From assembly GCF_002115805.1 (NCBI RefSeq), contig NZ_JFKC01000016.1:1-64000 (forward strand): a stretch of 64,000 nt of DNA. The letters are read 5' to 3'. Source of the stretch: Marivita geojedonensis (GTDB lineage Bacteria; Pseudomonadota; Alphaproteobacteria; Rhodobacterales; Rhodobacteraceae). The notes under the pieces were generated by a model. That model was not told the origin of the DNA. It ran no database searches and saw only the letters and a program-made list of their open reading frames with translations. The translations under genes and the position numbers were made by a program. Shown in pieces: positions 17,529 through 26,712 of the stretch; positions within the stretch are counted from its first letter, which is position 1, and each line of letters opens with the position of its first letter.

Positions 17529-18814
17529 AGACCGTTTTGCTTTTTGCGGCTGTGGCCTGTCTCATTCTGGGCACCGGTTTCCTGCAAAGCTGGAACTCGG
17601 CGCTTCTCATTCTGAACATGGGCCTGATCAGCGCGATCATGGCGCTGGGGGTCAACCTGCAATGGGGCCTTGCCGGATTGTTCAACGTGGGCGTCATGGG
17701 GTTCGTTGCGCTTGGTGGACTGGCGGTTGTGCTGGTTTCCATGCCGCCGGTGAGCGCCGCCTGGGCTGCCGGTGGCGGGGGTATCCTGCTTGGACTGGTG
17801 CTTGGCGCGGCGACGGTTGCGGCTGCCGTGCTGACATGGACCCGTGCCGCAGGCCGCCTGCGGGGATGGGCGACGGCAGCGGTTCTGCTGGTTGGATTGG
17901 CGATCTACCGGATGGTGCTCGATCCTGCTGTGGAGGCGGTCGAAGCCGTGGATCCCGCGCTTGCTGGCTATCTTGGCGGGCTGGGTCTGCCGGTCCTGTT
18001 GGCGTGGCCCGTGGGCGGGTTGCTGGCAGCCGGCGCGGCCTGGATCATCGGAAAGACGGCTCTGGGCCTTCGGTCGGATTATCTTGCCATCGCAACGCTG
18101 GGCATTGCGGAAATCATCATTGCGATCCTCAAGAACGAGGACTGGATGGCGCGCGGCGTTAAAAACGTGATCGGCCTGCCCCGTCCGGTTCCCTACGAGG
18201 TGGATCTGCAGAACGACCCCGCTTTTGTCGAGCGTGCCAGCGGTTTCGGGCTCGATGCGACGACGGCATCGACGCTGTACGTGAAGCTGGAATACGGTGT
18301 GCTTTTTGCCATCGTTCTGATCGTTCTTCTGGTGCTGGCACAGCTTGCTCTGAAAAGCCCGTGGGGCCGGATGATGCGCGCGATCCGCGACAATGAAACC
18401 GCGGCGCGTGCCATGGGCAAGGATGTCACCGCACGACATCTGCAGGTCTTCATCCTCGGCTCGGCCATCTGTGGCATTGCGGGCGCGATGATGACCACGC
18501 TCGATGGTCAGTTGACACCGGGAAGCTATCAACCGCTTCGCTATACCTTCCTGATCTGGGTGATGGTGATTGTCGGTGGGTCGGGCAACAACCTTGGCGC
18601 GGTGCTTGGCGGGTTCCTGATCTGGTTCCTCTGGGTGCAGGTCGAACCGATGGGCCAGATCGTGATGACGGCAATCACCGCAGGCATGGCCGATGGCTCG
18701 GCGCTGAAGGAGCACCTGCTGGACAGCGTGCAGCATATGCGCCTGTTGACCATGGGAGTGATCCTGCTTCTTGTTCTGCGTCTGAACCCGCGGGGACTTC
18801 TTCCCGAGAAGTAG
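17525..18814 (+). CDS. livM: Branched-chain amino acid type ABC transporter, permease LivM
   Basis: A 429-aa permease, coupled to livH through an ATGA overlap. It has many hydrophobic segments, with the family block LGVNLQWGLAGLFNVGVMGFVALGG split near residues 40-65, LRSDYLAIATLGIAEIII, and the coupling loop SPWGRMMRAIRDNETAARAMGKDV near 278. LivM proteins are usually 300-430 residues; a hydrophobic insert near 80-150 makes this one long. It completes the transporter operon that begins at 13532. Confidence 0.94.
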   Translation: MKTVLLFAAVACLILGTGFLQSWNSALLILNMGLISAIMALGVNLQWGLAGLFNVGVMGFVALGGLAVVLVSMPPVSAAWAAGGGGILLGLVLGAATVAAAVLTWTRAAGRLRGWATAAVLLVGLAIYRMVLDPAVEAVEAVDPALAGYLGGLGLPVLLAWPVGGLLAAGAAWIIGKTALGLRSDYLAIATLGIAEIIIAILKNEDWMARGVKNVIGLPRPVPYEVDLQNDPAFVERASGFGLDATTASTLYVKLEYGVLFAIVLIVLLVLAQLALKSPWGRMMRAIRDNETAARAMGKDVTARHLQVFILGSAICGIAGAMMTTLDGQLTPGSYQPLRYTFLIWVMVIVGGSGNNLGAVLGGFLIWFLWVQVEPMGQIVMTAITAGMADGSALKEHLLDSVQHMRLLTMGVILLLVLRLNPRGLLPEK

Positions 18815-18933
18815 AATTGCCCCGGCGTATGAGACCTTTCGCCAAGTGACGGCGCGGCCGGAACCGCCTAGTCTGGAAAGACAGGCAGAACACCGCCGCG
18901 TCTGCCGCAAAGACGAAAGAAGTGAGCAGACCC

Positions 18934-19617
18934 ATGCGAGACATACCGACATCAGCGCTGACCGCATTGGTGGTGGACGACCATCCCCTGTTTTGCGATG
19001 CCCTGATGCTGACGTTGCGCTCGATCGCGGATTTCGAAGAGATCGAGACCGCCGGCACGCTTGAAGCCTCACTCGACAAGGTCAATGGCGGGCGTGAATT
19101 CGATATGATCCTGCTGGATCTGAACCTCCCGGATGTGAACGGTCTCGACGGGCTTGTGCGGCTGCGGACGGCGTCTCCGAAATCGACCATTCTGATCGTG
19201 TCGTCCATGGCGGACAACCGCATGATCGCCCATGCGCTCAAGGCCGGGGCGAATGGGTTTGTGCCCAAACATTCCCAGCGCGCGGTGTTCCGAAAGGCGT
19301 TCGATGCGGTTCGCGAGGGGCAGTCCTTCGTTCCGGACGGGTATATCGACCCGCAGGGACAGGACAGTACCCGAGACGCGCCGGAAGAAGCGCTGGCGCG
19401 GCTTGCATCCCTGACAAACCAGCAGGCGCGCATTCTGAACCTGATCTGCGAAGGCAAACTGAACAAACAGATCGCCTATGACCTGTCGATTGCCGAAACC
19501 ACGGTCAAGGCGCATGTCACCGCGATCATGCGCAAGCTGGGCGTACACAGTCGGACGCAGGCCGTGCTGATTGCACAGGAAGCCCGCTTCAACCGAGTCT
19601 TGCCAAGCGACGCGTGA
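18934..19617 (+). CDS. LuxR/NarL-family response regulator
   Basis: A 227-aa two-component regulator from ATG 18934; a GTG at 18922 would add four residues. The receiver occupies residues 10-125: acidic pair D15-D16, phosphoacceptor D62 in MILLDLNLPDVNG, and a conserved Lys in the GFVPKH loop. The output is a GerE helix-turn-helix (NQQARILNLICEGKLNKQIAYDL, then AETTVKAHVTAIMRKLGV). It is followed at 42 bases by the FIST sensor and then the hybrid kinase on the same strand. It is therefore the likely output of that NosP/NahK-like system, in the position AgmR/ErbR-like regulators take near such genes in Pseudomonas. Confidence 0.9.
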   Translation: MRDIPTSALTALVVDDHPLFCDALMLTLRSIADFEEIETAGTLEASLDKVNGGREFDMILLDLNLPDVNGLDGLVRLRTASPKSTILIVSSMADNRMIAHALKAGANGFVPKHSQRAVFRKAFDAVREGQSFVPDGYIDPQGQDSTRDAPEEALARLASLTNQQARILNLICEGKLNKQIAYDLSIAETTVKAHVTAIMRKLGVHSRTQAVLIAQEARFNRVLPSDA

Positions 19618-19659
19618 TGCTCCTATCATTTCCGCCAGCCGACACTGGGGAACCAGAAA

Positions 19660-20847
19660 GTGGAAGGAAGCACGGTTTTTCCTGAGACGGACCATGCCGC
19701 GACCGCCACGGAGGTCATTGCAATTGCACAAGTGCGTTGTTGTGACCCCGACTCCGCCGACCAGATTGTTGACCAGCTTGGACCGGGACCATTCGAGCTT
19801 GTCTGCCTGTTCGTGTCGCCGGAGGCGGATTTCGATGGACTGGTCGCGCAGACCTCGCGCCGTTTCGGCGACGCGGATGTGCTTGCCTGTACCACGGCGG
19901 GCGAAATCGGGCGGTCCGGATACGAAGAGCAGCAGATCATCGCTGTCGCCTTCCGCAGCGGTCATTTCAAGATCCTGACCTATGCCATCGAGGGGCTGGA
20001 CGATATCGACGAACAGAGCGTCGCCGGTACACTGATCGAGGCGCGTCTGACTCTTGCTCAGAAAAGACCAGACTGGCCGTCGGAGTTCGCGTTTCTCATG
20101 GTTGACGGGCTCAGCCTTCGGGAAGAGCAATTGACCGCTTTTCTGTCTGCCGGTCTGGGGCCGACGCCTCTGTTCGGCGGGTCCTCGGGGGATGGAACGC
20201 GTTTCGGTCAGACGTGGCTGGCCCGCAACGGCAAGATCATGAAGAACGCTGCAGTTGTGGTGCTGGCCCGCTGCGACCGGCCCGTAAGGGTCTTCAGCCT
20301 GGATCACCTTATCCCGACCGAGCAGCGCATGGTGGTCACATCAGCCTCACCGGATCAGCGGATCGTTCACGAGATCAACGCAGAACCCGCCGCGCTGGAA
20401 TACGCGCGCCTGCTTGGCCTCGACCCCAGCCAGCTGGACCAGTTCACCTTTGCCGAACATCCGGTGGTCGTGCGTCTGGGCGACGTGCATCATGTGCGCG
20501 CCATCCAGCAGGTGAAAGAAAACCATGATCTGGTGTTCTTTTCCGCCATCAACGAAGGCATGGTTCTGACGCTGGCCACACATGACGACATCGTCGCGCA
20601 TCTCGACCGGGGTCTTGGCGAGCTGGCGAAACAGAGCAAACCCGAATTCATCCTTGGCTGCGACTGCATTCTGCGGCGGATCGAGGCCGGTCGGCTTCAG
20701 AAATCCCGGGCGGTATCGGACGTGTTGCAGGACCATAACGTGATCGGATTTTCGACCTATGGTGAGCAGATCGGCGGCCTGCACGTCAATCAGACCCTGA
20801 CGGGTGTCGCGATCTATCCCGCTCTCAATGCTGGCGAAGAAACCTGA
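19660..20847 (+). CDS. FIST-domain sensor protein, NosP-like
   Basis: A 395-aa cytoplasmic protein starting at GTG 19660, with GGGGAA ahead. FIST_N (about 35-230) shows VCLFVSPEADFDGLVAQ, CTTAGEIGRSGY and a glycine-rich PLFGGSSGDG. FIST_C (about 240-385) ends with IGFSTYGEQIGGLHVNQTLTGVAIYP. FIST proteins are small-ligand sensors. NosP of Pseudomonas, Vibrio and Legionella is a heme-bound FIST protein that senses nitric oxide and inhibits a neighbouring hybrid kinase. Here one base separates its stop from the ATG of a PAS hybrid kinase, and a LuxR regulator precedes it, which is the same partnership. I cannot place the heme ligand from sequence alone. Confidence 0.88.
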   Translation: MEGSTVFPETDHAATATEVIAIAQVRCCDPDSADQIVDQLGPGPFELVCLFVSPEADFDGLVAQTSRRFGDADVLACTTAGEIGRSGYEEQQIIAVAFRSGHFKILTYAIEGLDDIDEQSVAGTLIEARLTLAQKRPDWPSEFAFLMVDGLSLREEQLTAFLSAGLGPTPLFGGSSGDGTRFGQTWLARNGKIMKNAAVVVLARCDRPVRVFSLDHLIPTEQRMVVTSASPDQRIVHEINAEPAALEYARLLGLDPSQLDQFTFAEHPVVVRLGDVHHVRAIQQVKENHDLVFFSAINEGMVLTLATHDDIVAHLDRGLGELAKQSKPEFILGCDCILRRIEAGRLQKSRAVSDVLQDHNVIGFSTYGEQIGGLHVNQTLTGVAIYPALNAGEET

Positions 20848-20848
20848 C

Positions 20849-23059
20849 ATGTCTTTGATCAATCCGACCGACAGCCTTGAGCGGCAGAACGAGAAGCTTC
20901 TGAAGATCGCAGACAGCCTGATGCGGAGGGTCGAGTATGGCACCTCGCAGTCCGGTGCGGCCTATGCCCAGTTCGAGCGCGCGGCGCTTCTGGAAAAAAG
21001 GGTTCGGGAGCGGACGCTGGAGTTGGAACGGACGCTGGACCTGCTTCACGACGCGAATGCCCAACTGGCCCGCGCGAACGAGGAAACCGAAGCAGCGCGG
21101 CGCAACCTTGCGGATGCCATCGAAACCATCTCGGAGGGATTTGCGCTCTTCGATCCCGACGATTACCTCGTCATGTGCAATTCGCGCTTCTGCCGCGATT
21201 TCAGGGACACGGCGCATGAGCTGAAGCCGGGGCTGGCGTTTGACAGCTATGTGGATCGGGTCAGCCGGTCTGCCTATCTTTACCTGCCAGACCATGAAGA
21301 CCGGAACACCTGGGCCAAGATGCGCCGCAAGCGCCACAAAGACCGGCGCGTCATGTTCAATGTGCAGCTGACCCAGGATCGCTGGCTTCAGGTTTCGGAA
21401 CACCGAACAGCCAATGGCGGCACTGTTGTTCTGCAGACCGACATCACCGACATCATGCGGATCGAACGGCAGGAACAGGCCAAGCTGCGCGACAAGCAGG
21501 CCCGCATGATCCGGGCGACACTGGACCATTTGAACCAGGGCGTTTGCATTTTCGACGAAAACGCACGGCTGGTGGGATGGAACCAGAAGCTGGGCAGCCT
21601 GCTGTCGATCCCGGCGCGACGGTTGCGCATCGGCGCGTCGTTCATTGGCTTGCTCGACGATCTGGATGATGCGTTTCAGTTCACCCGCGGCATCGATCGG
21701 GCGTCGTTCCGGCGGTGGGCGGTGTCGGACGGGTTGCGCCAACCGGTTTCCTTTGAAGTGCAGCGGGGCGACAATGTGATCCTTCACATTTTCGGCCGCG
21801 CGATGCCGGACCGGGGGTTCGTGATCTCTTGCACCGATGTGACGGCAGAGCGTGAGGCCGCGCAGAAGCTGTACGAGTTGAACGAAATCCTTGAACAGCG
21901 CGTGATGGAGCGGACGCTGGAACTGGAAGACGCGCTGAGCGCCGCTGAACGGGCCAACGCATCCAAGTCGCGTTTTGTCGCGGCGGCAAGTCACGACCTT
22001 CTGCAGCCTCTGTCCGCGGCCAAGCTGTTCATGGCGTCCCTGTCGGACAAGATCACCACACCGAACGAACAGGCGGTGCTGTCGAAGGCGGAAACGGCGC
22101 TGGGTGCGGCGGAGCAGATCATCGACGCCCTGCTCAACATCTCAAAGCTCGAGTCGGATGGTCTGAGCTTCGACATCAGACCCGTGGCGCTGCGGGAAAT
22201 CTTTGACCCCCTGCGCGATGAGATGGAAATTCTGGCGGCACAGAAAGGGCTGACGCTGCGGATACTGGACAGTTCGCATGTGGTGGAATCCGATCCGGCC
22301 TATCTCCGGCGCATCGTGCAGAACCTTCTGACCAACGCCATCCGCTATACGGATGCGGGGCGCGTGGTTGTCGGGGCACGCCGCAACGGAGAAAGCGCCC
22401 GTATCGAAGTCTGGGATACGGGGCCGGGTATTGCCGAGGAAGACCAGAACTCGATCTTCGAAGAGTTCCGACGTCTGGATACAAAGGCGAGCAACAATGA
22501 CGGGCTTGGCCTTGGGCTTGCCATCGTGGAACGTGCCTGCGCACGGCTTGGGCACCCTGTTGGTCTCTGGTCGGAACCGGGGCGCGGATCGTGTTTCATG
22601 ATCAATGTGCCGATAGCCCGGCGGGCCGAACCCCATATGCCGTCGAAATCGCGCAATTCTTCTGCCATCGGACTGACCAACAGCGGATTGATCGTTCTGC
22701 TGGTCGAGAACGACCCGCAACTGCGCCGTGCAATGTCGATCCTGATCGAAAGCTGGGGAGTCAGCGTGATCGAGAGCGAAGATGCAGAAAGCGCTTTGGA
22801 TCTGATGGAAGATCTCCAGATTACACCTGACGCTCTGCTTCTTGATTACCAGCTTGGCGAGGGGGCAACCGGTACCGAGCTCTACGAAGAACTGACCCGC
22901 CGTCTGGGCCGCCTGCCCTGCGCGATCGTGTCGGCAGAACGGTCGGTTCAACTGCGTCAGGAGACCAAGCGGCTGAATATCGAGTTGCTGCTCAAGCCTC
23001 TGGACCGCGCCAAGCTTGTTGAGTTCCTGCACGGTGCGGCGCAGGAAGCTGTGGGTTAA
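20849..23059 (+). CDS. PAS-domain hybrid histidine kinase, NahK-like
   Basis: A 736-aa cytoplasmic kinase from ATG 20849, one base after the FIST stop. Order: N-terminal coiled coil (residues 10-90), two PAS modules (about 90-200 and 220-335) joined by helices, a HisKA with H382 in AASHDLLQPLSAAKLF, an HATPase with NLLTNAIRYT, DTGPGIAEED and GLGLGLAIVERA, and a C-terminal receiver with D666 in ALLLDYQLGEG. There is no membrane segment. The H-box form ASHDLLQPL is that of NahK-type kinases. Expected role: autophosphorylate, relay internally and to the LuxR regulator or an Hpt protein, under control of the FIST partner. Longer starts upstream overlap the FIST gene and are unlikely. Confidence 0.9.
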   Translation: MSLINPTDSLERQNEKLLKIADSLMRRVEYGTSQSGAAYAQFERAALLEKRVRERTLELERTLDLLHDANAQLARANEETEAARRNLADAIETISEGFALFDPDDYLVMCNSRFCRDFRDTAHELKPGLAFDSYVDRVSRSAYLYLPDHEDRNTWAKMRRKRHKDRRVMFNVQLTQDRWLQVSEHRTANGGTVVLQTDITDIMRIERQEQAKLRDKQARMIRATLDHLNQGVCIFDENARLVGWNQKLGSLLSIPARRLRIGASFIGLLDDLDDAFQFTRGIDRASFRRWAVSDGLRQPVSFEVQRGDNVILHIFGRAMPDRGFVISCTDVTAEREAAQKLYELNEILEQRVMERTLELEDALSAAERANASKSRFVAAASHDLLQPLSAAKLFMASLSDKITTPNEQAVLSKAETALGAAEQIIDALLNISKLESDGLSFDIRPVALREIFDPLRDEMEILAAQKGLTLRILDSSHVVESDPAYLRRIVQNLLTNAIRYTDAGRVVVGARRNGESARIEVWDTGPGIAEEDQNSIFEEFRRLDTKASNNDGLGLGLAIVERACARLGHPVGLWSEPGRGSCFMINVPIARRAEPHMPSKSRNSSAIGLTNSGLIVLLVENDPQLRRAMSILIESWGVSVIESEDAESALDLMEDLQITPDALLLDYQLGEGATGTELYEELTRRLGRLPCAIVSAERSVQLRQETKRLNIELLLKPLDRAKLVEFLHGAAQEAVG

Positions 23060-23062
23060 GGA

Positions 23063-23506
23063 CTATTCGGCTATCTTCCTGGCCTTGCCGTCAGGCGCGA
23101 CGAGGTAATCCTTGACCCGTTCGGTGATTGCATCCGGCCAGCGCCGTGTCCGAAGGGCCACGGCCTCGGACAAGACCAGCGTGCCGGTGACTTCGACCCG
23201 CGTTTCCGCACCCGTCGTGCCCGTAAGTTCCAGCCACATGCTGCTGCGGCGCATCTCACGCACCGCCAGCCGCCATGTCAGGCGGTCCCCCAAACGGCTT
23301 GGGGCCGGGAAATCTGCGCTGATGTTCACGAAAGGAACGGACAAACCATCACTGCCCTGGATCTGGCTCATGGGCCAGTCAAGCGCCTCATCCAGCCAGT
23401 TTTCAATGACGGTATGCACCATATCGAAGTATCGCGGCAGAAAGACGATCCCCGAGGGTTCGCAATCCCGCAGCATTACATCGTGAACATATGTATATGT
23501 CGGCAT
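23063..23506 (-). CDS. Hot-dog fold acyl-CoA thioesterase, 4-hydroxybenzoyl-CoA thioesterase family
   Basis: A 147-aa protein from ATG 23506. The N-terminal block VMLRDCEPSGIVFLPRYFDM is the 4HBT signature, which in the Pseudomonas enzyme reads FGDCDPAGIV with catalytic Asp17. Here the equivalent residue is Glu, a conservative swap. The rest (VPFVNISADFPAPSRLGDRLTWRL) fits the hot-dog fold and a homotetramer. The substrate is unknown; aryl- or short acyl-CoA is likely. It converges on the hybrid kinase, three bases from its stop, with no obvious functional link. Confidence 0.82.
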   Translation of the reverse strand: MPTYTYVHDVMLRDCEPSGIVFLPRYFDMVHTVIENWLDEALDWPMSQIQGSDGLSVPFVNISADFPAPSRLGDRLTWRLAVREMRRSSMWLELTGTTGAETRVEVTGTLVLSEAVALRTRRWPDAITERVKDYLVAPDGKARKIAE

Positions 23507-23654
23507 TCCGGATGCATCCCAAAACAATTTACCATGTGCCGGCTGCCACCGAACACGTCATGTATCCTATAGAAAAGATGAATTTTTCAACATTTTTCGA
23601 ACTTTTGTGCCATACCCAGACATACGACGAAAGTCGTAGGGAGCTCTGCGCGTT

Positions 23655-24953
23655 TTAGCGTGCAATCACGATATCTGCCCGCAACCCGCCGAGTGTCTCG
23701 CTTTCTCCGAGACGGAGCACGCCCCCATGAGCCCGCGCGATATCCGCCGCGATCGCAAGGCCGAGACCGACACCCGACCCCTTGTCCTGATTGCGCGCGG
23801 GATCAAGCCGAACGAAGGGTTTCAGGGCCGCATCCCGCTGGTCGGAGGAAATGCCGGGGCCGTCATCCTCGATCCGGATGCGCAGCGTTTTGTCGGTCAG
23901 CAACACCGAAACCTCGCACCGGTTGCCGTATCGTTCGGCATTGCCGATCAGGTTTTCGATGGCCCGTCGCACAGCGGTTCTCCGCAGCATGACCTGGCCC
24001 TGCCCCACCGAGGAAACCAGAGAAACAGATGTGCCAGACCGGATGCAGTCATCGACCACCATCTGCACGAAGTCCGGAATCTCGGTTGGCTCCGGTTTGC
24101 TGCTGTCCGCGTTGCCACGCGCGAAGTCGAGAAACGCGTCGATCAACTTTTGCATGTCGTCAATATCACGCTCCAGCGGTTCGCGTTCGGCATCGTCCAG
24201 CATCGACACACCGAGCCGGAGCCGGGTCAGCGGCGTGCGCAGATCGTGACTGATCCCGGACAGCATCATGGTGCGCTGTTCGATCTGCCGTTCGATCCGG
24301 GCACGCATGTCCAGAAATGCATGTCCTGCCGCACGCACCTCAATGGCGCCGGACGGCGAATAGTCCACATGCCGCCCTCGCCCAAACGCTTCTGCCGCGC
24401 CCGCAAGTCGGGTGATCGGGCGCAATTGGTTGCGCAGGTACAGGTAGGCGATCAGCGTCATCAGGGCGCCGAACACGACCATATTGACCAGAAGCTGATG
24501 CGGGTTCGAGGCCGAGGCCCGTTCGCGGTTGAATTCAACGAGTCTCAACGGGGCGTCGCCCCTCTGGACCCACACAAAAACGGTTCGGTCGTCGACCAGA
24601 TGGATACGTTCCACGCCAAGCACATGCTCGTTCAAGGTGCGGATCACCACGATGCCGGAAAAATCATACCAGCGGCGCAGATCGGTGTCTGGCATCGGGT
24701 TGTCAGCCACTGACGGGAAATCGAGATTGAGAGCCGCCGCGATCGTGGGGTCAATCACCCAGTCCGGATCCAGTGCCGTGTTGATCTCGCGCGCGATCTC
24801 GCGGCTCATCTGTTCTGTGACACCCTCGAAATGGCGTTGAATGAACACCACGGACACCACAAGCTGCAGTGTCACAACGGGCAGAATGAGGATCAGCGCT
24901 GCACGTCCGTACAGCCCTCGTGGCATATAGCGTTTGAGCCAATTGAAAGTCAT
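23655..24953 (-). CDS. EnvZ-like membrane sensor histidine kinase
   Basis: A 432-aa kinase with two membrane segments (about 17-38 and 155-174) flanking a periplasmic loop of about 115 residues. A HAMP linker follows (RPITRLAGAAEAFGRG), then HisKA with H236 in GISHDLRTPLTRLRLG, and an HATPase ending with DDGPGIS and KGSGVGLGLAIAADIARAHGG. The N-terminal form WLKRYMPRGLYGRAALILILPV is usual for alphaproteobacterial EnvZ/osmolarity-type kinases. No response regulator gene lies beside it, so it is an orphan in this window. It is divergent from the metallo-hydrolase gene. Confidence 0.92.
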   Translation of the reverse strand: MTFNWLKRYMPRGLYGRAALILILPVVTLQLVVSVVFIQRHFEGVTEQMSREIAREINTALDPDWVIDPTIAAALNLDFPSVADNPMPDTDLRRWYDFSGIVVIRTLNEHVLGVERIHLVDDRTVFVWVQRGDAPLRLVEFNRERASASNPHQLLVNMVVFGALMTLIAYLYLRNQLRPITRLAGAAEAFGRGRHVDYSPSGAIEVRAAGHAFLDMRARIERQIEQRTMMLSGISHDLRTPLTRLRLGVSMLDDAEREPLERDIDDMQKLIDAFLDFARGNADSSKPEPTEIPDFVQMVVDDCIRSGTSVSLVSSVGQGQVMLRRTAVRRAIENLIGNAERYGNRCEVSVLLTDKTLRIRIEDDGPGISSDQRDAALKPFVRLDPARNQDKGSGVGLGLAIAADIARAHGGVLRLGESETLGGLRADIVIAR

Positions 24954-25042
24954 GCCGTCACGCTACTCCAGCATCCCCGAAAACAAAACGTCCCGCCATA
25001 TCGGGGATTGCATTTCACCTGCGGGGCTGATGCTGTCTGGTC

Positions 25043-25954
25043 ATGATCGATCCACAACCCGATTTCCGGCCTGATGTTGGCGTCGCAGAAGAACTGTCGT
25101 CCGGAGTGCGGCGGTTGCTTGCGCCGAATCCATCGCCCATGACCTATCGGGGAACAAACACCTATCTCGTGGGTCAGACCGAGATTGCGGTTATCGATCC
25201 CGGCCCCGACTCGCCCGCGCATCTGGCCGCGATTCTTGCTGCTGTCGGGTCTGCACGGGTGACAGCGATCCTCGTCACCCATGCGCATCTGGACCATTCA
25301 CCCCTCGCCCGCACGCTCGCGAGGGAGACTGGCGCGCCGGTCTATGGGTTCTCTGACGCCACGGGGGGACGGAGCGCTGTCATGCAGCAGCTTGCGGATA
25401 CCGGGCTGGTCGGCGGTGGCGAAGGCGTGGATGCGCAGTTCCAACCGGATATCTGCCTTGCCGACGGAGAGACCCTCACAGGGATGGACTGGCGGTTTCA
25501 GGCCCTGCACACGCCCGGACATTTTGGAAACCACCTGAGTTTCGCTCTGGATGACACGCTGTTCTGCGGTGATCTGATCATGGGATGGGCGAGTTCGCTG
25601 GTTTCGCCCCCCGACGGCGATCTGACGGATTTCATGGCCTCGTGCCGAAAACTGCGCGAGACGCCCTGGCGCGTTCTGCAGTCCGGACATGGTGCGCCGA
25701 TCATGTATCCACAGGAGCGCATCGACTGGTTGCTGTCGCACCGCATGTCCCGCGAAGCAGCCTTGCTTGGGGCACTGGATTCAGGCGCCGCCACAGCCGC
25801 AGAGCTTGCGGCGCGCGTCTACATCGACACGCCAGCGGCTCTTCTACCCGCCGCAACGCGCAATGTGCTTGCGCATATGATTGATCTATATGGAAAAAAC
25901 CGCGTCACGCCGGTTGGTGACCTCACCGCCGATGCAGCATTTCAATTGACGTAA
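25043..25954 (+). CDS. Metallo-beta-lactamase fold hydrolase with C-terminal winged helix (LACTB2-like)
   Basis: A 303-aa protein from ATG 25043. The zinc motif T-H80-A-H82-L-D84-H85 is intact; further metal ligands are the H of LHTPGHFGNH and the D of LFCGDLIMG, and SGHGAPI supplies the last His. The C-terminal 60 residues (REAALLGALDSGAATAAELAARVY) form the winged-helix found in the LACTB2/GloB-like subgroup. Some members are nucleases or thioesterases; the substrate here is not known. Followed by the tRNA-Asn gene. Confidence 0.88.
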   Translation: MIDPQPDFRPDVGVAEELSSGVRRLLAPNPSPMTYRGTNTYLVGQTEIAVIDPGPDSPAHLAAILAAVGSARVTAILVTHAHLDHSPLARTLARETGAPVYGFSDATGGRSAVMQQLADTGLVGGGEGVDAQFQPDICLADGETLTGMDWRFQALHTPGHFGNHLSFALDDTLFCGDLIMGWASSLVSPPDGDLTDFMASCRKLRETPWRVLQSGHGAPIMYPQERIDWLLSHRMSREAALLGALDSGAATAAELAARVYIDTPAALLPAATRNVLAHMIDLYGKNRVTPVGDLTADAAFQLT

Positions 25955-26024
25955 GAAACATGCGATTTTTTTCTTCAAACCCTCTGGACGCGCCTGATCA
26001 CTGTTGCTAAACCCCGCCTCGTGT

Positions 26025-26099
26025 TCCGGCGTAGCTCAGCGGTAGAGCAGTTGACTGTTAATCAATTGGTCGTAGGTTCGATCCCTACCGCCGGAGCCA
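26025..26099 (+). tRNA. tRNA-Asn (GTT anticodon)
   Basis: A 75-base cloverleaf with acceptor TCCGGCG/CGCCGGA, D-arm GTAGCTCAGCGGTAGAGC, anticodon loop CTGTTAA with GTT, T-arm GTAGG-TTCGATC-CCTAC, discriminator G and encoded CCA. An AvrRpt2-like cysteine peptidase gene of different composition lies just downstream on the other strand, so the 3' end may have served as an insertion site. I found no duplicated 3' end. Confidence 0.95.
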
Positions 26100-26250
26100 A
26101 AAATCCGAAAAGCGCTCTTTGGCCGCTGCGTGATTGTTCACGTATCCAATCCATTTTTCGCTGAGTCGAACTTACCGTCGATTGTCACCTGTCTTGGATT
26201 ATGCCTGTCCCGGCCTCTTCACGAGTTGATCGGGCAAGGATCCGCTCCCA

Positions 26251-26712
26251 TCATTTCTTGCGCACCAGCAAGCAGCCCCGGATGCGGTAGTAGTTGAAGT
26301 TCTCAAGCGAAACCGTTTCGTTCTTGGCTCCTACGCCTACTGGCTCGGGATCGTTATAGTAGACGGTGCCGCCGCCTTCGCCTTCCGAGCTGCATCCGGT
26401 GATGACGACAGCGTGTCCGTAACCTTTCCAGTTGCTGCCGGCGAAGATCGGTCCCCAATAGCTGAGGTTCTTGATCAGGGTTGTGGGCGTGAATTCGTGA
26501 TTGGCGGACTCGAGTTTCTCAAGCCCCTCGTTGCGCGCGAACTCGGCCAGGTCTGCTTCGAATTCGATGACCCGATTTGCGGCATACATGTGCGGCAAAC
26601 CAAACCTTGGCCCTGCTTCAAAGTAATAGGCCAGCATACACGCGCTTGCGTACCAGCAACTGAACCCCTGTACCTGCGGAACCAAGGGAACATCAATTTT
26701 CAATTCTGCCAT
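26251..26712 (-). CDS. Papain-like cysteine peptidase of the C70/AvrRpt2 type
   Basis: A 153-aa protein from ATG 26712. The opening VPLVPQVQGFSCWYASACM puts a nucleophile C19 in the context used by AvrRpt2-type (C70) papain-like proteases. The catalytic His is H100 in KGYGHAVVITG, and N120/D121 in VYYNDPEPVG completes a triad. The domain is essentially the whole protein. There is no signal peptide. Family members include a plant-pathogen type III effector and many uncharacterised bacterial proteins in toxin contexts. It sits in AT-richer DNA beside tRNA-Asn with no immunity or secretion gene nearby. Being a toxin or effector is inferred, not shown. Confidence 0.75.
   Translation of the reverse strand: MAELKIDVPLVPQVQGFSCWYASACMLAYYFEAGPRFGLPHMYAANRVIEFEADLAEFARNEGLEKLESANHEFTPTTLIKNLSYWGPIFAGSNWKGYGHAVVITGCSSEGEGGGTVYYNDPEPVGVGAKNETVSLENFNYYRIRGCLLVRKK

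Noticed and set aside
17363-19072. Long minus-strand open frame (569 codons)
   Set aside because: Antisense of livM and the response regulator; the translation is Arg/His/Gln-rich noise.
26025-26250. Attachment-site duplication at tRNA-Asn or tRNA-CAU
   Set aside because: I looked for copies of the tRNA 3' ends downstream of each gene and saw none within the window; no integrase gene is present either.
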